Assembly (NCBI GenBank): GCA_041395945.1 | Contig: JAWKZN010000001.1 | Location: 1,426,001 to 1,490,000 of the forward strand | Direction: 5' to 3' | DNA: 64,000 bases | Source: Pseudomonadales bacterium | GTDB lineage: Bacteria > Pseudomonadota > Gammaproteobacteria > Pseudomonadales > Azotimanducaceae | Shown: one piece after another, positions 50,059-59,380 of the stretch | Numbering within the stretch: the stretch's first letter is position 1 | Layout of the letters: the number at the start of each line of letters is the position of its first letter | The notes under the pieces: model-generated | Databases searched by the model: none | The model's input: the letters and a program-made list of their open reading frames with translations, nothing else | What the model was told of the DNA's origin: nothing | Program-made: the position numbers and the translations under genes

Positions 50059-50921
50059 AATTCGGACTCATTCCCGTCAACATCGGTGTCGAATCTCTCG
50101 AACAGATGACGGGCCTCGCCCGAATGGCGGAAGCCGGTGGTATCGAATCGCTCTGGACATTTGAACACGTCATCGTTCCCGTCGACTATCAGTCGAAATA
50201 CCCCTACAACCCGAGCGGTAAGATGGGTGTACCCGCAGAAGCCAGCTTCATCGATCCGCTGATTGCATTGACCGCCGTAGCAGCGGTGACCAGCACCATC
50301 CGCCTGGGCACCGGCGTCAATATTCTTTCCCAGGTGAATCCGCTTTACATGGCCAAACAGGCTGCCAGCCTGGATCTGCTGTCCGATGGCCGTTTTCTGC
50401 TGGGAGTTGGCATCGGCTGGTTGAAGGAGGAGTTCGAAGCGCTCGGTGTCCCCTTCGAACGTCGCGGCGCGCGGTTTGACGACTACGTGGTCGCGATGAA
50501 AAAGATCTGGTCCGGCGAAGTCGTCGAACACGACAGTGATTTCATTCACTGGCATGGGTTCAAAAGTTATCCGATTCCGAAGCAGCGTCCGCATATTCCG
50601 GTGGTGATCGGCGGAGCCAAAGGAAAGATCTACCAGCGCATCGCCAGACACGGAGACGGCTGGTTCGCCCCGATTGGCAACCCCGCCGAGCTGACAGCAG
50701 CGCTCAAGGAACTCAAAGCAGCCTGCGACCAGGAAAAGCGCGACTACAAAGACATCGAAATCACCTGCATGTGGCCGGGAACCGGCGGTGCGCAGGCGGT
50801 GGAGGCCCTGGCGCAGGCCGGTGTCTCGCGACTGGTCGTGCCCCTGATGGCGCTGGGTGCAAACCCGGTCGAAGGGGTGCAGAAGCTCATTGAGCAGATC
50901 AAACCAATCGCGACGGTCTGA
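50055..50921 (+). CDS. LLM class F420-dependent-type oxidoreductase
   Basis: A 288-residue luciferase-like TIM-barrel protein resembling the TIGR03619 group: MKFGLIPVNIGVESLEQMTG, ESLWTFEHVIVPVDY, VTSTIRLGTGVNILSQVNPL, RFLLGVGIGWLKEEFEALGV, FERRGARFDDYVVAMKKIW and IPVVIGGAKGKIYQRIARHG. The cofactor is F420 or FMN; F420 synthesis genes are not in the window, so the cofactor is unresolved. ATG 50055 overlaps the preceding VOC-like stop by 4 bases. Confidence 0.9.
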   Translation: MKFGLIPVNIGVESLEQMTGLARMAEAGGIESLWTFEHVIVPVDYQSKYPYNPSGKMGVPAEASFIDPLIALTAVAAVTSTIRLGTGVNILSQVNPLYMAKQAASLDLLSDGRFLLGVGIGWLKEEFEALGVPFERRGARFDDYVVAMKKIWSGEVVEHDSDFIHWHGFKSYPIPKQRPHIPVVIGGAKGKIYQRIARHGDGWFAPIGNPAELTAALKELKAACDQEKRDYKDIEITCMWPGTGGAQAVEALAQAGVSRLVVPLMALGANPVEGVQKLIEQIKPIATV

Positions 50922-50932
50922 GCTGAGCCTTC

Positions 50933-50983
50933 TAATTCGCCAGCACGCTTAACTCGCCAGCACGTTTAACTCGCCAGCACGTT
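50933..50983. repeat. Three tandem 17-bp units at the 3' end of the homospermidine synthase gene
   Basis: Units at 50933-50949, 50950-50966 and 50967-50983 read taaYtcgccagcacgYt, the last two identical. The right-hand unit encodes the final residues of the enzyme, so the tandem array copies the end of the gene plus its stop codon region into the intergenic space. Likely replication slippage. Confidence 0.85.
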
Positions 50984-52396
50984 CCTGAACTGCCAGGGAT
51001 CCGTATCGTCTGTCTGCTCTTCGAAGTGGCTCCAGCGATTGGTCAGGGGGTGCCAGTCCGTGTAGTACCGCTCGATCGAGCCGAGATACTGCATCTGCAC
51101 AGCCAGGCACCGGGTGTGATCCATTTCCTCGGTTTCAACGATACCCGCTGCAGGATTCTCAAGCGCCCAGACCATGCCCGCCAGAATCGCGGAACTCACC
51201 TGCAGTCCCGTCGCATTCTGATACGGAGCAAGTCGACGGGTCTGCTCAATGGTAAGTTTCGAGCCGTACCAGAAAGCATTCCGCGCATGTCCATAGAGCA
51301 GCACACCCAGTTCGTCCGCGCCCTCCACTACTTCCGTTTCATCGAGGATCAGCTGACGCGTCTGCAGCAGACCGCTGCCGAAAGTCTCATGTAGGGAAAG
51401 CACCGCGTCGTTGCACGGATGGTAGGCATAGTGGCAGGTGGGACGGAAATCGGGAGCGCCCGGATCCCCCAGGGTGAAATAGTCTGCGATCGAAATGGCT
51501 TCGTTGTGGGTCACCAGAAAGCCGAACTGTGGGCCGGAAGTCGGACACCAGCTGCGTACCCGTATCCCTCCACCGGGGCTTGTCAGGTAGATGGCCGCCT
51601 GACAGCCCGCCTGGTGCCTGCGCGCATTCTCCGGAAACCACTTCTCATGGGTTCCCCAGCCGAGCTCGGCAGGCTGGAGACTCTCCGAGAGAAAACCATC
51701 AACAGACCAGGTGTTCACAAAGGTGCCCACCGGCTTCGGCTGCCTGGCAACCTGGGTGTCGCGTTCTGCGATGTGCACACCTTTCACTCCGAGGTCCCGC
51801 ATCAGTTCAGCCCAGTCCCGACGGCTGACGGGCCTGGCAAATTCATGACCCAGGTCCCTGGCAAGCTCCACAAGTGCGGATTTCACAAACCAGGACACCA
51901 TTCCCGGATTTGCGCCACAGCAGGAGATCGCGGTAGTGCCTCCGGGATTGACGGTCTTTTCCCTGCGCACCCGCTCCCGCAGTGCGTAGTTGGTGCGCTC
52001 TTCGAGCGGGCGGGTGGCATCGAAATACAGACCCGGCCAGGGCTCCACCACGGTATCGATGTAGAACACGCCGAGTTCACGGCAATACTTCATGATGTCG
52101 AGACTGTCTGTCTCGATTGACACATTCACCACGAAGCCCTGACCCTTCGCGCCGGAAAATATCTGCCGGAGAATCGCTTTGAAGTTTTCTGCAGTCAGCG
52201 GCTCCGCGAGCAGTTTTATGTTCCGCTGCTCCAGAAACGGTCGGTGCATGGAGTCCGGATCAATGACCCACAGGCGCTCAGCATCGAATTCAAAGTGACG
52301 CTCCAGCAATGGCAATACGCCCCTGCCTATCGATCCGAATCCTATTAAAAGTATCGGACCATCGATCGCCGCATATTTGGGCCAGTGCAGAGCCAA
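50966..52396 (-). CDS. hss: Homospermidine synthase
   Basis: NAD-dependent synthesis of sym-homospermidine from putrescine. The 476-residue protein opens WPKYAAIDGPILLIGFGSIG (Rossmann GxGxxG), then VVNVSIETDSLDIMKYCREL, TVVEPWPGLYFD, CCGANPGMVSWFVKSAL and DHTRCLAVQMQYLGSIERYY. I place the start at TTG 52396 because AGGAG lies 9 bases upstream and known enzymes begin near WPK; an in-frame TTG at 52471 would add 25 residues. No other polyamine gene is nearby. It is divergent from a GPH-type transporter. Confidence 0.9.
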   Translation of the reverse strand: MALHWPKYAAIDGPILLIGFGSIGRGVLPLLERHFEFDAERLWVIDPDSMHRPFLEQRNIKLLAEPLTAENFKAILRQIFSGAKGQGFVVNVSIETDSLDIMKYCRELGVFYIDTVVEPWPGLYFDATRPLEERTNYALRERVRREKTVNPGGTTAISCCGANPGMVSWFVKSALVELARDLGHEFARPVSRRDWAELMRDLGVKGVHIAERDTQVARQPKPVGTFVNTWSVDGFLSESLQPAELGWGTHEKWFPENARRHQAGCQAAIYLTSPGGGIRVRSWCPTSGPQFGFLVTHNEAISIADYFTLGDPGAPDFRPTCHYAYHPCNDAVLSLHETFGSGLLQTRQLILDETEVVEGADELGVLLYGHARNAFWYGSKLTIEQTRRLAPYQNATGLQVSSAILAGMVWALENPAAGIVETEEMDHTRCLAVQMQYLGSIERYYTDWHPLTNRWSHFEEQTDDTDPWQFRNVLAS

Positions 52397-52593
52397 TTCG
52401 CGATTCTCCTGTTCAAGTGAGCGGAAATATTTAACCGCTGACTTTAACCGATGTACTCGATAATTCGCCAAACGATCGGGAAACCGGTCAAGCGGTTGCT
52501 GGCTGACCGGTGGCAGGGTGCACCTGACTATTGCAGAAGAGGCTGATTAGATGTCAGAGTCGTGCGTCCAGGAAGCCTCGAGCAGACAACCAC

Positions 52594-54039
52594 GTGACCG
52601 CGGCAGCATCAGCAACAACCATCGGGCGTGCAAAAATCGCCCTGTACGGGCTTGTGAATCTCCCGACCTCCGTGGTCGGCCTGCCCATTGCGCTCTACAT
52701 TCCTGCCTTCTATTCGCAGAACCTCGGTCTCTCTCTCGCTGCGGTTGGAGCACTCATCGCTCTATCGAGGCTGACTGACGTGATCACCGATCCGGCAATC
52801 GGTATCGCGTCGGACCGGTGGAAGACGCGTTTCGGGCGCCGCAAACCCTGGATGGTGCTCGGCATGCCGCTGAAAGTGCTGTCGCTGTGGATGCTTTTCG
52901 TGCCGGAGAGCGGCTTTGCAGAATACGTCTGGGGTCTGATGGGTGGAGAGGCGATCACCAATCTGTATCTGTTTGTCTGGATCAGTGCACTCTACCTCGG
53001 TTTTACACTGGTCGACCTGCCCTATCGGGCCTGGGGAGCGGAACTGTCCCCCGACTATGACGAGCGCTCCCGGGTTACCGGCTGGCGGGAAGCTTTCGGC
53101 TACGGAGGCACCCTGGCGGCACTGCTGATTCCACTGCTGATGTCCACGTTGTTTGATCGTCCGGGCGCCGGCAACGCGCTGCTCGCCCTGGCGGCCTTTG
53201 TAGTCGTGCTCATGCCGCTGCTGACTGCGCCAGCGCTGCTGCTGGTGCGGGAGCTTCCTTCGCGATCCAAACCGGCTGCCCCGGTTCCCTGGCGACGGGG
53301 GTTGAAAATCGTGCTGCGCAATGGCCCCTATCGCCGGCTAGTCATCAGCCTGCTGTTCCTGGTTGCCGCGGTCAGCATGACCGCATCGCTGTCCTTCTTC
53401 TTCGTCGGTTCCGTAATGGAGGAGTCCTTCGAAAGGTACGCGCTCTTCATTCTCGCCTACTATCTGTCGAGCAGCCTCGCGATCCCGGTGTGGTTTGCAG
53501 TATCCCGCCGCATCGGTAAACACCGGACCGTCGTACTGGGCATCGTCTGGCTGTCAATCTGGAGTGCTTTCATTCCCCTGCTGGGTCCCGGCCACTACTG
53601 GTTGTTCTTCCTCATCATGATGCTCAAGGGCTCGGCCATCGGCGCGCTGGTCTTTCTGCCTGCATCCATGGCCGCAGACGTGATCGACCTGGACACGCTA
53701 CGCACCGGTGAGCAGCGCACGGGGCTGTATTTTTCACTGTGGGGAATGGTCAACAAAGCAGCCGTAGCCGTGGGGGTGTTTCTCGCGACCAATGGTGTCA
53801 CCTGGTTCGGATTTGACCCCACCAGCCTCGAGAACACGGCAACCGCAAAACTCGCCGTGGCCTGTCTCTACAGTATCGTCCCGGCAGCGCTGGCCTGTGT
53901 TGCATTGCCACTGCTGTGGAAATATCCCCTGACCCGGGTTCGACAGGAGCGGATGCGCAACCATATCGAACGCAGAGACCGGCGTCTTGCATCGTCGCCG
54001 GCGGTGGCGATCCCCGCTGCGGACACCGGATCAATCTAA
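52594..54039 (+). CDS. MFS transporter, GPH (glycoside-pentoside-hexuronide) type
   Basis: A 481-residue membrane protein with about 12 helices. The GPH/MelB-like signatures are KIALYGLVNLPTSVVGLPIA, ALSRLTDVITDPAIGIASDR, TRFGRRKPWMVLGMPLKVLS, LGFTLVDLPYRAWGAELSPD and YDERSRVTGWREAFGYGG. The C-terminal half includes a second repeat and ends with a basic tail. Start is uncertain: GTG 52594 (chosen) or TTG 52531, neither with a good ribosome site. The substrate cannot be named; sugars or other organic solutes co-transported with cations are usual. Confidence 0.85.
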   Translation: MTAAASATTIGRAKIALYGLVNLPTSVVGLPIALYIPAFYSQNLGLSLAAVGALIALSRLTDVITDPAIGIASDRWKTRFGRRKPWMVLGMPLKVLSLWMLFVPESGFAEYVWGLMGGEAITNLYLFVWISALYLGFTLVDLPYRAWGAELSPDYDERSRVTGWREAFGYGGTLAALLIPLLMSTLFDRPGAGNALLALAAFVVVLMPLLTAPALLLVRELPSRSKPAAPVPWRRGLKIVLRNGPYRRLVISLLFLVAAVSMTASLSFFFVGSVMEESFERYALFILAYYLSSSLAIPVWFAVSRRIGKHRTVVLGIVWLSIWSAFIPLLGPGHYWLFFLIMMLKGSAIGALVFLPASMAADVIDLDTLRTGEQRTGLYFSLWGMVNKAAVAVGVFLATNGVTWFGFDPTSLENTATAKLAVACLYSIVPAALACVALPLLWKYPLTRVRQERMRNHIERRDRRLASSPAVAIPAADTGSI

Positions 54040-55044
54040 CGCTTCGATTTCCTGCTGGTATTTTTTGAAGAGCGCGTAGTTGTGTGCGGTGGTTTCATTG
54101 AGGTCCTGTTGAATGCGCGCGGTCTCTATCTGGCCACCCACCCACTGGTGCTCGGCCCAGTTGCCACCCGCACTCTTCACCACCTCCATCTCCGCCGTGG
54201 ACAGGCGCACTGCACCTCCCACGCCACTGAAGATTTCGGACAGGGAGGGGTCACTGTCGCCTGTTGTCTTCATGGATTCCATCAGCCTTTCCCGCAGGAC
54301 CTGCGTCTTGCCCAGCGCGTCCACATACGACCGCACCTGCCGATCTGTGAGCCGGCCATCCTCCGGCGGCCGGTAGGTATCCTTCGATGCCGCATCCGCA
54401 AATTCCGCCTGGCGCTCAAAGCCGCCGAGCATGCCCCCTGTGACCGGTGCCGTACCATCGGCTCCGGAATCCATCATCGCCGGTCCGAAGACGGGCAGCA
54501 GCATGAGACTGACCAGGATATTCACGACCAGCGCCGCGGCGATTGACAGTGCGAAGTGCTTCACCCGTGAACCTTCCGGGATCTCGAGATACAGCGGGAG
54601 AAAACGATAGGCCAGGACCAGACTGTAGATGCCCGCAGCCAGACCCAGCAGCCAGCCTAGCCACGGCAGCGGATTGACGGCAGTGCCAATCGCGGCAGGA
54701 ATGATGGCGAGAGCCACCAGGGCGTAGGCTGCGTCGAACCCCCGCCTTCCACCAAAGACGCCCGCCAGGTAGTCAAATATGAACGCAATGACCAGCGTCC
54801 AGGCCAGACCCCAGACCAGCGAGAAAATGAAGATACCGATCGTCAGAGATCCGAACAGGAAGGAACCCCCGGTGACCAGTGCGACGATGGCCGCCACGAT
54901 GTAGGCCAAAACATAGAGTGGCAGCGTGAGCTGCAGGAACGACTGCTGCCAGGACGCCTCTGTCTCCCGATACGCCACACTGGCAGAGGCCGGGTCACTC
55001 AATACGGCCATTACCCACCGCAGCGTGAATTGTGGATCGATCAT
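54031..55044 (-). CDS. YIP1 family membrane protein
   Basis: A 337-residue protein. The N-terminal Yip1-like segment is RWVMAVLSDPASASVAYRET, followed by five hydrophobic helices (for example LPLYVLAYIVAAIVALVTGG, SLVWGLAWTLVIAFIFDYLA and SIAAALVVNILVSLMLLPVF). A long soluble C-terminal region is helical (VRSYVDALGKTQVLRERLME, EHQWVGGQIETARIQQDLNE). Bacterial YIP1 proteins have no assigned role. Its 3' end overlaps the convergent transporter by 9 bases. Confidence 0.85.
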   Translation of the reverse strand: MIDPQFTLRWVMAVLSDPASASVAYRETEASWQQSFLQLTLPLYVLAYIVAAIVALVTGGSFLFGSLTIGIFIFSLVWGLAWTLVIAFIFDYLAGVFGGRRGFDAAYALVALAIIPAAIGTAVNPLPWLGWLLGLAAGIYSLVLAYRFLPLYLEIPEGSRVKHFALSIAAALVVNILVSLMLLPVFGPAMMDSGADGTAPVTGGMLGGFERQAEFADAASKDTYRPPEDGRLTDRQVRSYVDALGKTQVLRERLMESMKTTGDSDPSLSEIFSGVGGAVRLSTAEMEVVKSAGGNWAEHQWVGGQIETARIQQDLNETTAHNYALFKKYQQEIEALD

Positions 55045-55228
55045 GTGCTCTCCCTGGTTTTTCTGTGCGTCTGTTTTCCTGTGGGCAGTTTGCAGCGCGT
55101 CATTATGTCTGGCTGCCCGATGCCTCTGCCGACATCACCGAATGATGCCAGACCTGACGCGCTCCGCACACAAGGGCGCGGCCACGGGAATGCTGGCTCG
55201 CTTTGCTGATCTTATTTAGACTCTCGCC

Positions 55229-55900
55229 ATGTCTGAACTCCGCGATGCGAATCTCATCTTCCGGGCCCTCATCATCACCGGTCTGATTCTGTTCGGCTTT
55301 TTCCTTGCTGAACGCTACGATCTGGTCAGCCTTGCGCTGAACGCTGACAGAAGCTACATCTCCTATCTCATCCTGTGCATCTATCTGCTGGCCACGGCGC
55401 AATGGCTGTGGTTGTCCTACCGGCTGAGTTCGGAACGCCAGGAATTCAGGCGGCTTGAAACTGCGGTAGCAGCAGATGAGCCTCCCGGCCCGGGCAGCAC
55501 GGGCTTGCTCGGTGCTTTTCTCGACAATCTCAACAGGAAGCGGGACGCCAACGCCACCGCCCTGCTCGAGGCCTTCGGTGACCAGCTGCTCAATCGCCAT
55601 GCGCTGGGGCACTTTCTGAGTGATGTTCTTCTCAAGCTCGGGCTTCTCGGCACCATCGTGGGCTTCATTCTCATGCTGATGCCCATGGGAGAGATCAGGG
55701 AGTTCGATCCAAGCCTGATGCAGCGTCTGCTGTCCTCCATGAGCGGCGGCATGGCGGTTGCCCTCTACACGACCCTGGCCGGACTGATCACCAGTACTCT
55801 GCTCAAAATGCAGTATCACCTGCTGGATGCTTCGGCGGCGGAACTGGTTACCCGACTGGCGGTGCTGGTTGATGTAAGGCTGCAACACGGTGCGCCATAG
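55229..55900 (+). CDS. MotA/TolQ/ExbB-like proton channel subunit
   Basis: A 223-residue inner-membrane protein with four helices. TM1 (ALIITGLILFGFFLAER) and TM2 (YISYLILCIYLLATAQWLWL) precede a cytoplasmic helical loop. TM3-TM4 carry the family signature: LLKLGLLGTIVGFILMLMP and SMSGGMAVALYTTLAGLITS. First gene of a tight three-gene operon; the GTG of the next gene overlaps its end by 11 bases. It is likely to form a proton-driven motor with the next gene. No tonB, tolA or exbD gene is present. Confidence 0.85.
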   Translation: MSELRDANLIFRALIITGLILFGFFLAERYDLVSLALNADRSYISYLILCIYLLATAQWLWLSYRLSSERQEFRRLETAVAADEPPGPGSTGLLGAFLDNLNRKRDANATALLEAFGDQLLNRHALGHFLSDVLLKLGLLGTIVGFILMLMPMGEIREFDPSLMQRLLSSMSGGMAVALYTTLAGLITSTLLKMQYHLLDASAAELVTRLAVLVDVRLQHGAP

Positions 55901-56507
55901 GGTTTTCGGTCAGCGCGAGTCCCAGGATGCCTTCACCGATCTGCTGTTCAATGCCCTGCTGGGGTTCGCTTTCATGTTCATCGCCGCCTTCGCGCTGATC
56001 AGCGATCCGACACAGGCTGGAAAGGTTGACTCCAAGGCTGAAATTCTCATCACCGTGCGCTGGCCCGACAGACATCCGGACGATGTCGACACACTTGTGG
56101 AAGGTCCCCACGGAAATCTGGTGTGGTATCACAATCGGGATTCCGGGCTCATGCATCTGGATCGGGACGACCGAGGCCTTTTCGCCGACCGTATCGTTCT
56201 CGACGGCGTGGAGGTCTCCAATCCCATCAATCAGGAGACCGTGACGGTGCGGTCTCTGCAGCCGGGCGAATATGTGGTGAATCTCCTGCACTATCAGGCC
56301 AACTACAGCGAACGCCTGCCGGTAACCGTCAAGGTCGAAAAACTCAATCCGACCGTAAGCCTCGTGTACTACGGCACCCGGGAACTCACCGGCAGCGGTG
56401 ATGAACAGACTGCAGTACGGTTCACCATCGGCGCACAAGGCAGTGTGACAGGTACCTCCGAACTTCCCAAACGGCTGCTTACCCGGGCACTGCAGGCCAA
56501 ACAGTGA
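55890..56507 (+). CDS. ExbD-like single-pass membrane protein with a periplasmic beta domain
   Basis: A 205-residue protein. The N-terminal QDAFTDLLFNALLGFAFMFI helix, with Asp13 and Asp17 before it, occupies the place of the ExbD/TolR/MotB proton-relay helix. The periplasmic part is not the TolR fold but a beta-rich module (AEILITVRWPDRHPDDVDTL, VWYHNRDSGLMHLDRDDRG, VTVRSLQPGEYVVNLLHYQA), reminiscent of DUF2135-type domains. GTG start with AAGG 10 bases upstream. Translationally coupled on both sides. The role as rotor/stator partner is inferred. Confidence 0.7.
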   Translation: MRHRVFGQRESQDAFTDLLFNALLGFAFMFIAAFALISDPTQAGKVDSKAEILITVRWPDRHPDDVDTLVEGPHGNLVWYHNRDSGLMHLDRDDRGLFADRIVLDGVEVSNPINQETVTVRSLQPGEYVVNLLHYQANYSERLPVTVKVEKLNPTVSLVYYGTRELTGSGDEQTAVRFTIGAQGSVTGTSELPKRLLTRALQAKQ

Positions 56508-57082
56508 CAGGGACGGTGATCGGCCTTGCGCTCAGCTATGCGGTGGTCGCCGCCCTGCTGTTGCACCTGAATCTGAACAGTCCGCATGGTCCCTGGATAA
56601 AGCTGGCGACCATCCTTCTGGTAACCACGCTCTATGCGGGAACCTGGTTCGGTACCCGGAGCCTGCTCGGCTGGGCATCGCCCGAGTCCCTGGCAGACAA
56701 CTTCCGGGTTTTGTGGATCGCGCTCGACGATCCTGACAAGTCGACGGGAACACCCGGTGCAATCTACTACTGGGTGCGGAAACTGGATGGCGCAGGACTG
56801 CCGGTGGGTGAACCCCGCGCACATCGTATCGCCTGGAGTGAGGCTTCTGCCGAAGCCGCTCAGGAAGCCCTCGAGCGCATGGAGGCGGGTGAGCTCCTCA
56901 ACGGCCGCATGAGTCGCAATACGGTCAGCGATGCCGAGTCACCGCCTGAAGGCAGTGACCACGCCGGTGAGCGCGCACTGTCTGGAGACGGACTGGACCC
57001 ACGGCTCATCGAGTTCAGTCGGGTTCCGCCACCCGCACTGCCATCGAAAGGCGTTGTAGAGGATGCTCCTGCCGCTTCCTAG
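56504..57082 (+). CDS. Membrane protein, third gene of the TolQ/ExbB-like operon
   Basis: A 192-residue protein with two N-terminal helices (TVIGLALSYAVVAALLLHLN, WIKLATILLVTTLYAGTWFG) and a soluble domain containing LADNFRVLWIALDDPDKSTG and GAIYYWVRKLDGAGLPV. A Ser/Glu-rich, probably disordered tail follows, ending VPPPALPSKGVVEDAPAAS. GTG start overlaps the preceding stop by 4 bases (GTGA). No known domain is recognised. Conserved coupling suggests it is an integral part of the motor system. Confidence 0.7.
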   Translation: MTGTVIGLALSYAVVAALLLHLNLNSPHGPWIKLATILLVTTLYAGTWFGTRSLLGWASPESLADNFRVLWIALDDPDKSTGTPGAIYYWVRKLDGAGLPVGEPRAHRIAWSEASAEAAQEALERMEAGELLNGRMSRNTVSDAESPPEGSDHAGERALSGDGLDPRLIEFSRVPPPALPSKGVVEDAPAAS

Positions 57083-57143
57083 GCAACCGCAGCAAAGACG
57101 GCCCGAGTGCAGGGCAGAGTCTGTCAGCCCGTGACGACAGCTG

Positions 57144-59375
57144 TCAGTTCAACCAGGTCAGCCTCGCCTCTTCCTTGTTGCCCAGTGCAACCTCCCGATC
57201 CTCATGCGCGCGTGCCCTAACATACAGGTGCACGCTTTCTGAATCCTCTACTGCCATGACGTCGGCGAAGGACGCCATGCCGTTTCTCGCGAGGAGTCCT
57301 TCCAGGACAATCTGATTGAAAGCCTCATGAGAGCCTTCACTCATTCTGCGCAGGTCGGGAATCGAACCACCCGAGCGCACGATGAGACCGTGGCAGAAGG
57401 TGCAGTAGGTGTTGTAGAGGCGCTCGCCTCTGGCTATTTCCTCATCACTCGCGTTCACCGGCTGCTGTTCCGGTATGGTTCTGTCCACCGCCGTCGGAAT
57501 CGGCAGCTCCGCTGCGCCCCCCAGTTTGAACACCAGCATGCGACCCTGATTACCGTAGGTCGTGGAGGCAGCGGTTTTGACCGGGTCCATGGCCTCACCG
57601 GCGAAAAGATCGCCCCCGCCACTTCCGGTCAGAATGGCAAGATACTGGGTACCATCGATCTCAAAGGTGATCGGCGGCGCCAGCATCGATGTGTAGGTAT
57701 TGAACTGCCAGAGTACTTCACCGCTGGCTTTGTCGTACGCGGTGAGATAACCCAGCGCATCACCCTGGAAGACCAGCCCCCCCGCGGTTCCGAGCACGCC
57801 ACCGTTCCAGTAGTGGGGAATTTCCACCACCCACTTGTCTTCGCCCGTCAGCGGGTCGAAGGCTTTCAGATAGCCCTTCGGTGTGGGCTGGTCATCGAGA
57901 TTGTCCACGAACAACTGGGCAATGGCACCGAATTCGAGACCCGTGTTCCATCCGCCTGGATTGCGCTTGTACAGACCCGTCTGCTGCCACTGTTCGGACA
58001 TGCCATAGATCAGCGGATTGTCCTGTGCCGGGAGGTAAACCACCCCGGCCTCGACATCCACCGACATCGCCTGCCAGTTATGTGCACCGAGCGGGCCGGG
58101 AAGCACCCACTTCTCGCGCCTGGTGTAATCGAGATCCGGGTTCTCAACCGGGCGTCCGGTTTCGAGATCCACATGAGACGCCCAGGTGACCGTCGCGAAA
58201 GGATTTGCCCTCAGGAGTTTCCCATCGCTGCGATCGAGCACGTAAAAGAAGCCGTTCTTCGGCGCCTGCAGCAGCACCTTGCGATCTTTCCCATCCACCG
58301 TCATGTCAGCCAGCGCGATGTCCTGCACTGCGGTGTAGTCCCAGTTGTCGCCCGGCGTGGTCTGATAGTGCCACTTCATGACCCCGGTATCCGCATCCAG
58401 GGCAACGATAGAAGACAGGAACAGGTTGTCGCCACCGCCGGGAGAGCGGATTACCCGCGTCCAGGGCGCCCCGTTACCGACGCCGAGATAGAGATGGTTG
58501 AAGTCCGGGTCGTAAACGATCGAATTCCAGACCGTGCCGCCGCCACCGACCTCCCACCAGTTTCCGCCTTTCCAGGTACCGGCGGCCATTTCCATTTCGG
58601 GATGTTCAAAGGGTTTCGAGGGATCACCGGGCACTGTGTAGAAGCGCCATACCAGATCCCCGGTTTGCGCGTCATACGCACTGACATAACCCCGCACGCC
58701 GAATTCCGCACCGCCATTGCCGATGAAGATTTTGCCTCGAGCCGCTCTGGGCGCGCCGGTGATGGTGTAAAAACGATCCCGGTCGATGATCGTGTCCTGC
58801 TCCCAGACCCTGGTACCGGTGGCCGCGTCCAGCGCGATCAGCCGGCCGTCCAGGCTGCCGACATAGACCCGACCTTCATAAACGGCTACACCCCGGTTCA
58901 CCACATCACAGCAGGCGCGTCTGCCCCACTCGCCCGGTACTTCGGGATCAAAACTCCACAGTGTCCTGCCCGTCTGTGCTTCCACCGCGAAGACCCGGCT
59001 CCATGCACTGGTGAAGAACATGATGCCGTCGACCACTATAGGGGTGGCTTCCTGGGCTCTGTTGGTTCCCATGTCCTTGAACCAGGCCAGACCGAGCTGC
59101 TGCACATTTCCTTTGTGAATGCCGGTCAGCGGCGAGAAACGCTGCTCCTCGTAGGTGCGACCGAAGGCAAGCCAGTTGCCCGGTTCCGTTGCCGCCGCAT
59201 TGATCCTGGCATCATCGATGACACCGATGGTCGGCGGCGGGATTTCCGGTATCGGCACCACAGCCGACGCCGGGTCGGAGCCGGGTGCGGACCGATTGCC
59301 TTGCTGGTAGATCGCGAAGTAGTAGACGAGCGCGGCCACGGCAGCTGCCGCAACCCAGATGAAAAGGCGTTGCAT
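57144..59375 (-). CDS. PQQ-dependent quinohaemoprotein alcohol dehydrogenase
   Basis: A 743-residue periplasmic enzyme, anchored or exported by an N-terminal helix (LFIWVAAAAVAALVYYFAIY). Eight-bladed propeller with W-motifs (LIALDAATGTRVWEQDT, VSAYDAQTGDLVWRFYT). The vicinal disulphide pair is in WGRRACCDVVNRGVAVYEGR, and the catalytic Asp is in TTPGDNWDYTAVQDIAL. A fused C-terminal cytochrome c has CTFCHG and a distal Met candidate (GMASFADVM). The residue two after the catalytic Asp is Thr, not Asp, so this is the calcium rather than the lanthanide type. Oxidises alcohols or related substrates. PQQ synthesis genes are not in the window. Confidence 0.93.
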   Translation of the reverse strand: MQRLFIWVAAAAVAALVYYFAIYQQGNRSAPGSDPASAVVPIPEIPPPTIGVIDDARINAAATEPGNWLAFGRTYEEQRFSPLTGIHKGNVQQLGLAWFKDMGTNRAQEATPIVVDGIMFFTSAWSRVFAVEAQTGRTLWSFDPEVPGEWGRRACCDVVNRGVAVYEGRVYVGSLDGRLIALDAATGTRVWEQDTIIDRDRFYTITGAPRAARGKIFIGNGGAEFGVRGYVSAYDAQTGDLVWRFYTVPGDPSKPFEHPEMEMAAGTWKGGNWWEVGGGGTVWNSIVYDPDFNHLYLGVGNGAPWTRVIRSPGGGDNLFLSSIVALDADTGVMKWHYQTTPGDNWDYTAVQDIALADMTVDGKDRKVLLQAPKNGFFYVLDRSDGKLLRANPFATVTWASHVDLETGRPVENPDLDYTRREKWVLPGPLGAHNWQAMSVDVEAGVVYLPAQDNPLIYGMSEQWQQTGLYKRNPGGWNTGLEFGAIAQLFVDNLDDQPTPKGYLKAFDPLTGEDKWVVEIPHYWNGGVLGTAGGLVFQGDALGYLTAYDKASGEVLWQFNTYTSMLAPPITFEIDGTQYLAILTGSGGGDLFAGEAMDPVKTAASTTYGNQGRMLVFKLGGAAELPIPTAVDRTIPEQQPVNASDEEIARGERLYNTYCTFCHGLIVRSGGSIPDLRRMSEGSHEAFNQIVLEGLLARNGMASFADVMAVEDSESVHLYVRARAHEDREVALGNKEEARLTWLN

Positions 59376-59380
59376 GAACC

